Below are positions 26,041 to 32,984 of a stretch of 64,000 bases of DNA, piece after piece; position 1 is the first letter of the stretch, and every line of letters starts with the position of its first letter. The position numbers and the translations under genes are program-made. The notes below the pieces were generated by a model that was not told the origin of the DNA, made no database searches, and saw only the letters and a program-made list of their open reading frames with translations. Origin of the DNA: a virus; the IMG/VR virus record IMGVR_UViG_3300034104_001007, positions 1-64,000 of that record; one strand, 5' to 3'.

Positions 26041-26340
26041 CTACTCCCCTAATATTTGTTTAATAACGAACTCTAGCGTATCTAAGTTGTTCTCATTGAT
26101 AACCATCGCATGTCCACCGCATGCTTGTATTTTGGATATCTCACGCTCTTGTAGTGCGGTGGGTTTGTTGTTGCCTGCCTTGGCTTCGATTGCTATAAAG
26201 CGTCCCTTGAAACAGGCGATGATATCGGGAACTCCAGACCTACCCATTCCCGCCATATACGGGGAGAAGTGATATATCTGATTCGCATCCAATAGTTTCT
26301 TGATTTGGTCTTTCACTTTCTTTTCGGGCGTCATTGCCAT
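26041..26340 (-). CDS. VRR-NUC domain nuclease
   Basis: The 99-residue stand-alone VRR-NUC protein contains GRSGVPDIIACFKGRFIAIE and AKAGNNKPTALQ. The G-x-PD, E-x-K (IEAKAG) and Q residues form the PD-(D/E)XK active site. Free-standing VRR-NUC enzymes of phages cut branched DNA such as Holliday junctions. It lies next to the polymerase. The ATG at 26340 or the one two codons later are both possible. Confidence 0.85.
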   Translation of the reverse strand: MAMTPEKKVKDQIKKLLDANQIYHFSPYMAGMGRSGVPDIIACFKGRFIAIEAKAGNNKPTALQEREISKIQACGGHAMVINENNLDTLEFVIKQILGE

Positions 26341-26776
26341 GATTCATTCTCCATATAATACTTATGTGCTGGGGTGTTATCCCTGCCGATACTAACTGTA
26401 TCTGTCCGCTCAATATTGCGTCGGCTTCTCGTTGACTATCCATGCGGCGCTCTAGTGCCTTGACACTTCTGAGGTCGTCTGCACCCGCATTAATCTTATC
26501 TGTTATCTGCTTAATACGGGCTCGGTTTGATATAGTAAACTGTTTGTGTTCACGATGCAACTGCTCTATTTTATTTTCCAGTATGCGTGTGTGTTGGGCT
26601 CTGTCCTGTTTAGACAGCTCTTTGATAATCTTACGGCGTGAGTAGTAAACCTTATTGTATTGTTTCTGATGGGCTATCTTACGGCAAGTCTTGCATATCT
26701 TGCTCCACCCTGTTTTGTTCTCGGCATGAAATGCCTCATCCTCTTGTTGCTTATTACAAGCAGTACAGCAACGCAT
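26240..26776 (-). CDS. Zinc-ribbon protein with long coiled coil
   Basis: The 178-residue protein has N-terminal CCTACNKQQ and CKTCRK pairs forming a four-cysteine zinc ribbon. A very basic helical region follows, then a coiled coil (HTRILENKIEQLHREHKQF). The last 33 residues overlap the VRR-NUC gene in another frame. It is probably a nucleic-acid binding protein; the family is not recognised. A similar zinc-ribbon start occurs in the gene at 28628-29035. Confidence 0.6.
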   Translation of the reverse strand: MRCCTACNKQQEDEAFHAENKTGWSKICKTCRKIAHQKQYNKVYYSRRKIIKELSKQDRAQHTRILENKIEQLHREHKQFTISNRARIKQITDKINAGADDLRSVKALERRMDSQREADAILSGQIQLVSAGITPQHISIIWRMNHGNDARKESERPNQETIGCESDISLLPVYGGNG

Positions 26777-26970
26777 TATTTCCCCCTTCGTTTCTCCCAG
26801 TCCCCTCGGCAGTCTGCATCACACCAACGCATACCGAAACCCACAGGCTCAAAGCAATTCAAACATTCTCCTGTTATGTCTGCTTCGAGTATGGGTTTCT
26901 TAGTATACTTCTTGCGGATAATTTCCTCCGCTTCCATATGCGCTTGCGCTAAATCTGCATCATCACTCAT
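26776..26970 (-). CDS. DksA/TraR-like zinc-finger small protein
   Basis: The 64-residue protein has an N-terminal helix (DADLAQAHMEAEEIIRK) followed by a CLNCFEPV...RWCDADC four-cysteine finger. This matches the short phage DksA/TraR-like proteins. Full-length relatives bind RNA polymerase; this short form could modulate host transcription or bind nucleic acid. It abuts the zinc-ribbon gene (overlapping ATG). Confidence 0.7.
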   Translation of the reverse strand: MSDDADLAQAHMEAEEIIRKKYTKKPILEADITGECLNCFEPVGFGMRWCDADCRGDWEKRRGK

Positions 26971-27249
26971 CTACTTCTGTTCCTCATAATGGTCACCCGT
27001 CGGGCCGTTCTGCCCTATAACATCAACGCGAGACTCGTTCCAGTTTAGTGGACATCCTGTCCATGCGCATTCTATATTAGGGTCTAATGGCTTACCGCAA
27101 ATATCGCATGCTAGTTCCTCACCAAAGTCTAATTCTAACTGCACGGGGTCTTTGTCTTTCCTAAAGATGTTATCGAAGTTGTCCTCGAACTGTTTGTTGT
27201 TTACTCGGCTTTTAATTACGTCGCCTGTTATATCATTCTTTGATGCCAT
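26971..27249 (-). CDS. Conserved phage protein with C-terminal zinc-binding cysteines
   Basis: The 92 residues have a helical N-terminus (NDITGDVIKSRVNNKQFEDN), then ACDICGKPLDP and CAWTGCPLNW, four cysteines able to hold zinc. The opening 'SKNDITGD-IKS' recurs in phage early regions. The function is unknown. It overlaps the upstream 57-residue gene by 17 bases. Confidence 0.65.
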   Translation of the reverse strand: MASKNDITGDVIKSRVNNKQFEDNFDNIFRKDKDPVQLELDFGEELACDICGKPLDPNIECAWTGCPLNWNESRVDVIGQNGPTGDHYEEQK

Positions 27250-27406
27250 TTTCTTTCTCCCTCTTAGCCCTATCTAGTCCTCGCCTTATCAGCGTTTCAA
27301 ATCCCAACTGCATAAGATACATCTTGCCTTCCTCGTCTACATCTAACTCGGCTATTGCACTGCCGTCGGGCTGGTCAATCAAGTCACCAATCAGTTCTAT
27401 TTTCAT
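27233..27406 (-). CDS. 57-residue acidic protein of unknown function
   Basis: A short gene with an excellent ribosome site (AAGGGG, six bases before ATG 27406). The sequence begins MKIELIGDLIDQPDGSAIAE and ends in a charged helix. The alternating hydrophobic/acidic start recalls small beta-alpha phage proteins. It is first after a spacer of about 170 bases, so it may open a transcription unit. Confidence 0.6.
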   Translation of the reverse strand: MKIELIGDLIDQPDGSAIAELDVDEEGKMYLMQLGFETLIRRGLDRAKREKENGIKE

Positions 27407-27564
27407 GTTGTCCCCTTAAAAATGTAAAGCATAGTTTACTTTTTTGCCTGTTTGTACACTATGTGAGCGCTTTTAGTTCAAAACTAAACTAATAGTGTAG
27501 ACTTGTGTGTAATTTTAAACCATTTATTCAACACAAACTTTTTTGTCTCACAAGAATTAAACAC

Positions 27565-27584
27565 AAAAAAGTGATATATCACTT
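27565..27584 (-). terminator. Perfect 16-bp palindrome with T-run, possible terminator or operator
   Basis: AAGTGATATATCACTT (27569-27584) is followed on the minus strand by six T. It overlaps the stop of the 27-codon gene and precedes an AT-rich spacer (27407-27578) that contains no gene. The stem is AT-rich, so terminator strength is doubtful; a dimeric repressor site is the alternative. Confidence 0.4.
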
Positions 27585-27662
27585 GGCTAACTTCTCCGCG
27601 TTCTCTTTCATCTTACTGAGTATTAATAAAAAGCGTAGTTCATCTATCTCGGTGGCTGTCAT
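27579..27662 (-). CDS. 27-residue peptide
   Basis: The ATG overlaps the previous gene's stop as ATGA, which suggests translational coupling. The peptide is helical with a hydrophobic stripe (ELRFLLILSKMKENAEKLAK). It is too small for family assignment; its reality rests on the coupling. Confidence 0.4.
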   Translation of the reverse strand: MTATEIDELRFLLILSKMKENAEKLAK

Positions 27663-27877
27663 ACGCTTTGCCCTATGTATGTAGCCTTGCTGTCCTTAAA
27701 CTGCACCTCGACAGCGCACTCTTGCCCTTTGTTTCCACTTAAAAGGTTATAAAACCCGAAACACATGGAAACAATAGCTATAAGTAGCAACGTTACTACA
27801 ATTACTACTGCTCTATCTGATTTACTACCACCGCAGTCACACTTACGGCCTTGCTCACAGTTTTGATTACACGGCAT
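27659..27877 (-). CDS. Small membrane protein with cysteine-rich N-terminus
   Basis: The start is placed at the second of two adjacent ATGs (27877), five bases after GGAGG. About 72 residues: MPCNQNCEQGRKCDCGG (four cysteines), then a strong membrane helix (VVIVVTLLLIAIVSMCFGFY), then a short polar tail. The cysteine cluster would lie in the cytoplasm or be metal-bound. The function is unknown; it could be an early host-envelope modifier. Confidence 0.6.
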   Translation of the reverse strand: MPCNQNCEQGRKCDCGGSKSDRAVVIVVTLLLIAIVSMCFGFYNLLSGNKGQECAVEVQFKDSKATYIGQSV

Positions 27878-28067
27878 CATAACCTCCATAATATTCAATT
27901 AGTACATCGTAGGCTTTCTTTATTTTCTTTTGCATCTTTACATCATCGGGGTGCACAGCTATCCATTCGGCCATGCCCTCTCTACTGCTTTTTAAATGAG
28001 ACAACACGATAGCGTCCAGTGCGTCGGCTAATTGTATTGAATCTGTTAGGTCAAATGTAATTTTCAT
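27867..28067 (-). CDS. 66-residue protein of unknown function
   Basis: A soluble alpha/beta protein (MKITFDLTDSIQLADALDAI) ending in a helical YDVLIEYYGG segment. It overlaps both neighbours slightly, as is normal in this operon. The family is not recognised. Confidence 0.6.
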   Translation of the reverse strand: MKITFDLTDSIQLADALDAIVLSHLKSSREGMAEWIAVHPDDVKMQKKIKKAYDVLIEYYGGYDAV

Positions 28068-28240
28068 ACCTCTACTCCTTCGTTATGCAAGTCTAGCTCG
28101 TCAATGTCTATCTCGGATTCTTTTCCGCTAGGTAGCTTACCTATGATGGATGTTGGGAAGTGTCCTGTTTTAATTACTTCAACTACGCACTCGCCTTTTT
28201 TCCACCATACCCACCTTGGCATCGTTCGTTTGCTTTTCAT
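28064..28240 (-). CDS. 58-residue protein, SH3-like strand pattern, unknown function
   Basis: Start ATG 28240 has AAGGG seven bases upstream; an in-frame ATG at 28273 does not. The sequence (WVWWKKGECVVEVIKTG, SIIGKLPSGKESEIDIDELD) is mostly strands, like a small barrel domain. Unknown role; it overlaps the following gene by four bases. Confidence 0.55.
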   Translation of the reverse strand: MKSKRTMPRWVWWKKGECVVEVIKTGHFPTSIIGKLPSGKESEIDIDELDLHNEGVEV

Positions 28241-28244
28241 GTTG

Positions 28245-28460
28245 TTACCCTTTCTTTGGTTGTCTGAATCCATTGGGCACTTGACCCGCAGTAAGATTTT
28301 GCATTACTAACATAAGCTGTTCGATTACTTTCTCGTGGTCGTCAAGCCGTTCCTGTAAATTAAGTATGCCATGATGCATTGCTGATAAAGCCTTACGTAG
28401 TTCTTCGTTAGTTATTTCTAATTGCTTTACTTCTTCTACTTCGGGGTGTGTCTTATCCAT
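28245..28460 (-). CDS. Small coiled-coil protein
   Basis: About 71 residues, nearly all helix with heptads (LEITNEELRKALSAMHHG, LQERLDDHEKVIEQLMLVM). ATG 28460 has AAGGTGA five bases upstream; an in-frame GTG at 28469 overlaps the previous stop. Unknown role; it could be an oligomerisation adaptor. Confidence 0.55.
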   Translation of the reverse strand: MDKTHPEVEEVKQLEITNEELRKALSAMHHGILNLQERLDDHEKVIEQLMLVMQNLTAGQVPNGFRQPKKG

Positions 28461-28461
28461 T

Positions 28462-28656
28462 TTATTCACCTTTTAAGAATTCAATCGTTGGGGTTTCTTT
28501 ACGCAAGGCATAATATTCAAGCTGAACCTTTGCGCTGTTAATCATCTTGCCTGCTACATTAGCAAGTTCACCTGCTTCTTTTGGTTTAATATCACCAACC
28601 ATAAGTAAGTCAAATACTTCTGCTAATTCATTTCGTAGTGTTGTTATCGTTTTCAT
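28462..28656 (-). CDS. 64-residue helical protein of unknown function
   Basis: The protein (TLRNELAEVFDLLMVGD, then KPKEAGELANVAGKMI) has the 'E-AN-AGKMI---K--LEY' text common in small phage proteins near replication genes. AGGAG lies a few bases upstream of ATG 28656. No proven function is known to me. Confidence 0.6.
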   Translation of the reverse strand: MKTITTLRNELAEVFDLLMVGDIKPKEAGELANVAGKMINSAKVQLEYYALRKETPTIEFLKGE

Positions 28657-29035
28657 TTTTGATTCTCCTGTTGATTAAGATTTGTAACCGTTTTGCTTCT
28701 ATAAGTTGTTGTGGTACGTCTACTTTTACACGCATTAATTGTTTTACGTATGCATCGGATAGCCTTTCTACTTTTCGTTTAGAATTACGAATATCGTTTG
28801 CTCTCACCTTATCAATATTTTTTACTCTGTATTCTTTAACGTATTCGCATTTTTTCTTGCGCCCCTCAATACTATACCTTCCCGTTTCTCTAACTTTAAC
28901 TTGGTTATCTTTTGCCCATTTAGTTGCTAACTCTTTGGTGCATGTTTTGCACCTGTAGTATCCCCCTTTATACTTTGGGTATGGGTAAAATTCCGTAAGC
29001 TCTTTAGTCACATTACATTTTGGGCACATTTTCAT
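28628..29035 (-). CDS. Zinc-ribbon protein with basic helical tail
   Basis: The start is set at ATG 29035 (MKMCPKCNVTKELTEF), which overlaps the stop of the DUF3310 gene; a longer frame to 29131 would overlap that gene heavily. A CPKC...CKTC zinc ribbon leads into a very basic helical region (NIDKVRANDIRNSKRKVER), suggesting DNA or RNA binding. The same cysteine layout occurs at 26240-26776. It could be an HNH relative that lost its catalytic residues. Confidence 0.6.
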   Translation of the reverse strand: MKMCPKCNVTKELTEFYPYPKYKGGYYRCKTCTKELATKWAKDNQVKVRETGRYSIEGRKKKCEYVKEYRVKNIDKVRANDIRNSKRKVERLSDAYVKQLMRVKVDVPQQLIEAKRLQILINRRIKNENDNNTTK

Positions 29036-29036
29036 A

Positions 29037-29279
29037 TCAGTCACCGTATTTAGTCTGCAACAACAACTCGCAGTAGTGTATTGCTTTCTTGATATCCTCT
29101 GCGCCATTCTTTGCGTGGTGTCGGCATACATACTTAACTATGTTGCCCTCTAAAAAGCCCAACTCATTAGCCACTATAAACTCGACTGGTTGTATTGCCA
29201 TCTCAGCATAATGACTGCCACCCACCTGCCTAGCTAGCGCGTTTTCCTCATCATACATGTCTGTCATTCCGTCGCTCAT
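29037..29279 (-). CDS. DUF3310 (SaV-like) protein
   Basis: The 80-residue protein contains the DUF3310 hallmarks: VGGSHYAEMAIQPVEFI, LGFLEGNIVKYVCRH, NGAEDIKKAIHYCELLL. It is widespread in phages next to nucleotide and DNA metabolism genes, with no settled function. AGGAG precedes the ATG. Confidence 0.9.
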   Translation of the reverse strand: MSDGMTDMYDEENALARQVGGSHYAEMAIQPVEFIVANELGFLEGNIVKYVCRHHAKNGAEDIKKAIHYCELLLQTKYGD

Positions 29280-29358
29280 TCCATTCTCCTATTAAAAACA
29301 TACATATCATACCTAACCCAAAGGCTTGCCAGTAGCACTGGATATACTCAATCACCAT
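29251..29358 (-). CDS. 35-residue putative membrane peptide
   Basis: The ATG (29358) lies in the stop region of the upstream gene. The peptide has a hydrophobic stretch (AFGLGMICMFLIG) flanked by Tyr/Trp and an arginine-rich end, and it runs 29 bases into DUF3310. It supplies an explanation for the otherwise unused 70-base gap. Supported only by position and composition. Confidence 0.35.
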   Translation of the reverse strand: MVIEYIQCYWQAFGLGMICMFLIGEWNERRNDRHV

Positions 29359-29530
29359 GTTTACCATTAGCCATGTCCCTCGCATCTCGTTCTGCTTCTC
29401 GTTGAAAGCGTAGGTATACATTCTCTACTAGCTGACCCAAATTATTGTTCGTCGTGTTAGGCAAACTCAGAACTATTCTACGCACTGATTCCCCAAAGCT
29501 TTCAACATTCTTATTGTCTAGTTTTTCCAT
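29348..29530 (-). CDS. 60-residue protein of unknown function
   Basis: Helical, charged protein (SFGESVRRIVLSLPNTT, NVYLRFQREAERDARDMANG). Its start overlaps the previous stop by one base. Family unknown. Confidence 0.6.
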   Translation of the reverse strand: MEKLDNKNVESFGESVRRIVLSLPNTTNNNLGQLVENVYLRFQREAERDARDMANGKHGD

Positions 29531-29982
29531 TAGAAATTACCAAACAATGCCATGCTACTGCCAATGCCCACTTTAGTTGTTCGCCCACGGCGCTCTGATT
29601 TTGTCGCAGGAATTTGTTCTCGGTCTAATAGATTAATAACCCTAGTAACACTTTGCACAAGTTTTTCGTTATTTGTAGGTATCACAACTGGTAGGTCAGA
29701 TACAGGTTTTACATAAGGTTTTGCCGCGTTGTATACATACTGCCGTTTACTATCAACTATGCGTTTCATACGGACTAAGTGCCCATTCAGTGATAGCCAT
29801 TCCAAGTATCGCTTACCCTTTTCAAATAACTGTAGGTCGGTTACGCAAACACTACCTAAAACATCTTTACGCGCCGCGACATAGTTATACACAATCTCTC
29901 TGTTGTTATTTACTTCGGCATCAATCTCGGCTTTCTTTCTAGCTGACCGTTCTCTTTCTAACCCATCTGATTTTTTACTCAT
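29530..29982 (-). CDS. Putative winged-helix protein
   Basis: ATG 29982 lies five bases after GGAGG. Residues 1-35 form a charged helix (GLERERSARKKAEID). Residues about 45-95 (EKGKRYLEWLSLNGHLVRM, KRQYVYNAAK) look like a winged helix-turn-helix. The C-terminus includes another helix and basic RRGRTTK. It could be a DNA-binding regulator; no family name can be given. Confidence 0.55.
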   Translation of the reverse strand: MSKKSDGLERERSARKKAEIDAEVNNNREIVYNYVAARKDVLGSVCVTDLQLFEKGKRYLEWLSLNGHLVRMKRIVDSKRQYVYNAAKPYVKPVSDLPVVIPTNNEKLVQSVTRVINLLDREQIPATKSERRGRTTKVGIGSSMALFGNF

Positions 29983-30157
29983 CATCCCCTCCATACGCAG
30001 TAATACCTGCATCTCGTTTTCGTTTCTCGTTCATCAATGCGTCTGCTATATCGTAAGCAGACTTTGCGCATCCTAGGTAAGTGCTATACCCTTCTCTTAC
30101 TACCAATCCATTCATAGCAAAAGCCGCAAACAAATCCCGTTCGTTAAACTCCTCCAT
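29975..30157 (-). CDS. 60-residue protein of unknown function
   Basis: EEFNERDLFAAFAMNGLVVR and KSAYDIADALMNEKRKRDAG recur in many phages and prophages as a small helical protein. No function is established that I know of. Overlaps both neighbours. Confidence 0.65.
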   Translation of the reverse strand: MEEFNERDLFAAFAMNGLVVREGYSTYLGCAKSAYDIADALMNEKRKRDAGITAYGGDDE

Positions 30158-30329
30158 CTGTCTTCCTTTCTATCGGCTTCGCCAGCAAATACTTATCACC
30201 CATACTATCAATCACCGCCTGCACTCGCTTTGCGCGGTTAGGGTCGGGCTCAACCTGTATGCCATATAAGTTTTTGTATGCCAGTCCATGGCCGTATTCG
30301 TCTATTAGTTTGTTTAGATAGTCAAACAT
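30144..30329 (-). CDS. 61-residue protein of unknown function
   Basis: FDYLNKLIDEYGHGLAYKNL with a basic middle (DPNRAKRVQAVIDSMG). Soluble, helical. It overlaps the next gene by 14 bases and abuts the membrane protein upstream. Confidence 0.6.
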   Translation of the reverse strand: MFDYLNKLIDEYGHGLAYKNLYGIQVEPDPNRAKRVQAVIDSMGDKYLLAKPIERKTDGGV

Positions 30330-30577
30330 TACTTGTTCTCCTTTTCTGACACTGGTTCTTTTCGTCTTAGCTCTAGCAATTCTTTTGCTTCGTATAGCAT
30401 TGCTATCAACCGCTTGCCTTTCCCCTCATGAAACCATGCCGCATTGGTCCAGTATACTAGCGAGACCATTAACAACGCGGGGGCCCACTGGCTTGAGTAA
30501 GCGAATACACCGATGCCTACTAAGTAAACTAGCATGAGACCCACTCGCGCCCAACTTAACTTTACTGTTACTTCCAT
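30329..30577 (-). CDS. Two-helix membrane protein
   Basis: ATG 30577 has AAGGAG six bases upstream and follows the previous stop. Residues about 10-50 form two membrane helices (ARVGLMLVYLVGIGVFAYSS and PALLMVSLVYWTN). A cytoplasmic charged tail (EAKELLELRRKE) follows. An early membrane protein of unknown role. Confidence 0.6.
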   Translation of the reverse strand: MEVTVKLSWARVGLMLVYLVGIGVFAYSSQWAPALLMVSLVYWTNAAWFHEGKGKRLIAMLYEAKELLELRRKEPVSEKENK

Positions 30578-30587
30578 ATCATTCTCC

Positions 30588-30809
30588 TTAATCATATATC
30601 CAAAAGATTGTATCATCCACGCGCTGACCTATCTCCTCATACCCATCGGGTGGTGTTAGCATCTTAAGCGCCGATAGCTTTGTTCGTAAATCATCGGGCA
30701 TATTAGCTTCGCTTGCATAGACAGTCGTGGATGAATTCGACCCTTTGAATTCCGTGCTGAATTGTTTCAGCTTAACTGTCATATCATCGTTCAACTGGAT
30801 TTCATACAC
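30588..30809 (-). CDS. 73-residue protein of unknown function, GTG start
   Basis: The start is a GTG at 30809 with GGGGAG seven bases upstream. The protein (YEIQLNDDMTVKLKQFSTEF, PPDGYEEIGQRVDDTIFWIY) is acidic and beta-rich. Family unknown. Confidence 0.55.
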   Translation of the reverse strand: MYEIQLNDDMTVKLKQFSTEFKGSNSSTTVYASEANMPDDLRTKLSALKMLTPPDGYEEIGQRVDDTIFWIYD

Positions 30810-30852
30810 ATAATTCTCCCCTTGTTATGTTGGTTAACCATACTACACTCAT

Positions 30853-31620
30853 TTATCGCCCTTGCCTAGTCCCCATTGGTAGTGGAATTTCGTCATAGAC
30901 TGTGCCCTCTTTATATATTTGTGCTTTTATTTGAGGGTATGTGTATGGCCAATAGCGTTGATACACTATAGCCGATAGTAGTGATAAGTAATTATCCTCG
31001 GGGAATGCTTCGGGGTTAGTGTAAAATTCATGTCTTATTCTTGCGCCCTCTCCCCAAGCAAGGCTATTATCTTTAGGCACTTCCATACCTAATACTTCCA
31101 TAAACCCCCGAGCAAATGTAAGAAATGGTTGATACTTTGCACGAGCTGCCTTTGATTCTACCCGATTGACCTTATTCTTGGTGGGCACTACCGCATTCGT
31201 TACCTCATACGGCCCACCTCTGCAATCACTAATAATTAATGAGTTATCGCCTACGATATAGTATTTCCGTAACGCCCTATCGTATAAATGAACCATTGAT
31301 TGTATTCTGTATGCCTGCCACCACATCGGCATACACGCATTGATAAATCCAGTCGTTGATTGGGTAGCATACCCACCTGTTTTAACTTCTAGCTCACCAT
31401 TACGATGATATATCACACACTCCGTGCCATAAAACACACATGCATATGTATCGGCATCAATCTTTGCTACTCGCACATGCTTTTGATTACGGCTATTGAT
31501 TGGGCGAATGTCGCGCTGTGTGCCACGGTCTTTCTCCCTAATAGGTTTAACCTTATTGTATAAAGTTTCTAACTGCTCAAAACTTTCGATATTAAAATCA
31601 AATGAATTTCCAAATGCCAT
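30853..31620 (-). CDS. 255-residue protein of unknown function
   Basis: Soluble alpha/beta protein with repeated aromatic strands (VRVAKIDADTYACVFYGTEC, FINACMPMWWQAYRIQSMVH, PEDNYLSLLSAIVYQRYW). The strand-rich half with paired cysteines suggests a compact domain. I do not recognise the family. It lies in the early operon between small genes. Confidence 0.65.
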   Translation of the reverse strand: MAFGNSFDFNIESFEQLETLYNKVKPIREKDRGTQRDIRPINSRNQKHVRVAKIDADTYACVFYGTECVIYHRNGELEVKTGGYATQSTTGFINACMPMWWQAYRIQSMVHLYDRALRKYYIVGDNSLIISDCRGGPYEVTNAVVPTKNKVNRVESKAARAKYQPFLTFARGFMEVLGMEVPKDNSLAWGEGARIRHEFYTNPEAFPEDNYLSLLSAIVYQRYWPYTYPQIKAQIYKEGTVYDEIPLPMGTRQGR

Positions 31621-31621
31621 G

Positions 31622-31840
31622 TTATTCTCCTAATATAATTGATTTAACGATACGCTCTGCGTTGTCTCTTGCACCCCGTTCAGTGAGGTGATACTGTGCT
31701 ACGGAATATACAGCGTCTACCCCATCGATAGTAAATGTCCATCCTTCCGAATACTTATCATCACTGATGTCATCAAGTCGGGCAACCCTAATATTAATTC
31801 CCCTTAGTTTCATTACTGATTCCAACAATTCTTTATCCAT
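31622..31840 (-). CDS. 72-residue protein of unknown function
   Basis: RGINIRVARLDDISDDKYSE and VYSVAQYHLTERGARDNAER suggest a small alpha/beta protein. It overlaps the upstream gene by 28 bases. Confidence 0.55.
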   Translation of the reverse strand: MDKELLESVMKLRGINIRVARLDDISDDKYSEGWTFTIDGVDAVYSVAQYHLTERGARDNAERIVKSIILGE

Positions 31841-32388
31841 TCCTCATACTCCTCTGTTGATGTGCGAACTTCATCCTCTGATTGTAGTGCCCGCAATATG
31901 TCATGAAAATAATCCTTGATGATACTTAGTAACTCCTCCTCAAATGCTTCGTTTACTTCATCAGGCTCGGCGGTATATAGCGGGCTCACTTGCATACCCT
32001 TAAAGAACCCTTGAGTAAACTCAAAGTCATCGTTCCAGTAGTCGGTCGTGTCATACTCTCTTACTGTTAAGTTATCATTGCGAGTTACTGTCCACTTAAA
32101 CTTAATCATGTCATCGCGTAGCATCTCTGTATAAACGAATGACACCTTAGCTAATCGGTCGTAGTGCGCATTAACAAACTTAGGATAGTCCTCGATATAC
32201 CCATTGCCTGCACATTGGTTATGATACAAATCAAAGTAAATTTCCCTAGGCTCAATCGCTATTCCTAAGTCGTTACTGGAATACTCACACTCTGATTGTA
32301 GTAACCAATCCCACCATCCATCATCTGCCCACTGCATCTCAAGCCATTCCTCATAGCTTGGTGGTTTAACTGCTAACTCTGCGGTCAT
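31813..32388 (-). CDS. Acidic 191-residue protein of unknown function
   Basis: ATG 32388 is chosen because GGAGGG lies eight bases upstream; an ATG at 32394 is too close to it. Very acidic, aromatic-rich sequence (YEEWLEMQWADDGWWDWLLQ, EYDTTDYWNDDFEFTQGF). Strong negative charge could indicate DNA mimicry or a partner of a host DNA-binding protein, but that is speculation. Confidence 0.6.
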   Translation of the reverse strand: MTAELAVKPPSYEEWLEMQWADDGWWDWLLQSECEYSSNDLGIAIEPREIYFDLYHNQCAGNGYIEDYPKFVNAHYDRLAKVSFVYTEMLRDDMIKFKWTVTRNDNLTVREYDTTDYWNDDFEFTQGFFKGMQVSPLYTAEPDEVNEAFEEELLSIIKDYFHDILRALQSEDEVRTSTEEYEEWIKNCWNQ

Positions 32389-32512
32389 ATCCATACCCTC
32401 CCATAATCCATGCTTTGATTGAATGCGTGGGCTTATCTGCCCTACGCGCTATCCGTTTATAACTAATGCCCTCGAACTGTAACTTAATCAGTCGGTTAGG
32501 TTCTATGTTCAT
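32366..32512 (-). CDS. 48-residue helix-turn-helix peptide
   Basis: GGAG lies eight bases before ATG 32512. The sequence NRLIKLQFEGISYKRIARRA followed by KPTHSIKAWIMGG is a textbook helix-turn-helix (h-x-x-h...G-S-Y-K-x-I-A-x-x-x...S-h-x-x-W). It overlaps both neighbours. A tiny DNA-binding regulator is a fair inference. Confidence 0.6.
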   Translation of the reverse strand: MNIEPNRLIKLQFEGISYKRIARRADKPTHSIKAWIMGGYGYDRRVSS

Positions 32513-32762
32513 TTTCTTTTCTCCATTGCCTTAAGTCGGCTTGAACTAAATCAGTAACCTCACTGCCCGCGTTTAGTTTTGCCATTGCTTCAAAGAACTC
32601 AAAGCATTCATTCGGTGTATTAAACCCCCGCGCTTTGTAGTATTGATGCAATGTATAGTTTGCTTTAATAAGGTTCTCTGATTGAATTCCCTCTATCCCC
32701 GCCAACCATGTCGATGCTACATTTGATGGTGCGGAAGTTGTCAGTGTGATTGTTGATGCCAT
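32496..32762 (-). CDS. 88-residue protein of unknown function
   Basis: Helical protein (LIKANYTLHQYYKARGF, ECFEFFEAMAKLNAGS, VQADLRQWRKENEHR). It overlaps the HTH peptide by 17 bases and abuts the next gene. Not recognised. Confidence 0.6.
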   Translation of the reverse strand: MASTITLTTSAPSNVASTWLAGIEGIQSENLIKANYTLHQYYKARGFNTPNECFEFFEAMAKLNAGSEVTDLVQADLRQWRKENEHRT

Positions 32763-32983
32763 TATGCTGTCTCCCTAATTGCTTGTAATGCGAGGTCGGT
32801 TAGGCTGTATGAACTGACACCTTTAGTAGGTTCGCGCTTTAGATATCCCTTTGTCTCATATTCAGTTAATACAAAGAAACGAAGCATTTCAGCTTCAATT
32901 AGTTCATCGAAGTTTACGCAATTCTGCCCCCATAACATTGCCCATATGCGTAGCCCCTCAAGAGCGGATGATGGTATATACAT
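32762..32983 (-). CDS. Small winged-helix-like protein
   Basis: In 73 residues, ELIEAEMLRFFVLTEYETKG leads to YLKREPTKGVSSYSLTDLAL, the helix then beta-wing pattern of a winged helix domain. Possibly a regulator. It follows the VWA gene by one base. Confidence 0.55.
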   Translation of the reverse strand: MYIPSSALEGLRIWAMLWGQNCVNFDELIEAEMLRFFVLTEYETKGYLKREPTKGVSSYSLTDLALQAIRETA

Positions 32984-32984
32984 A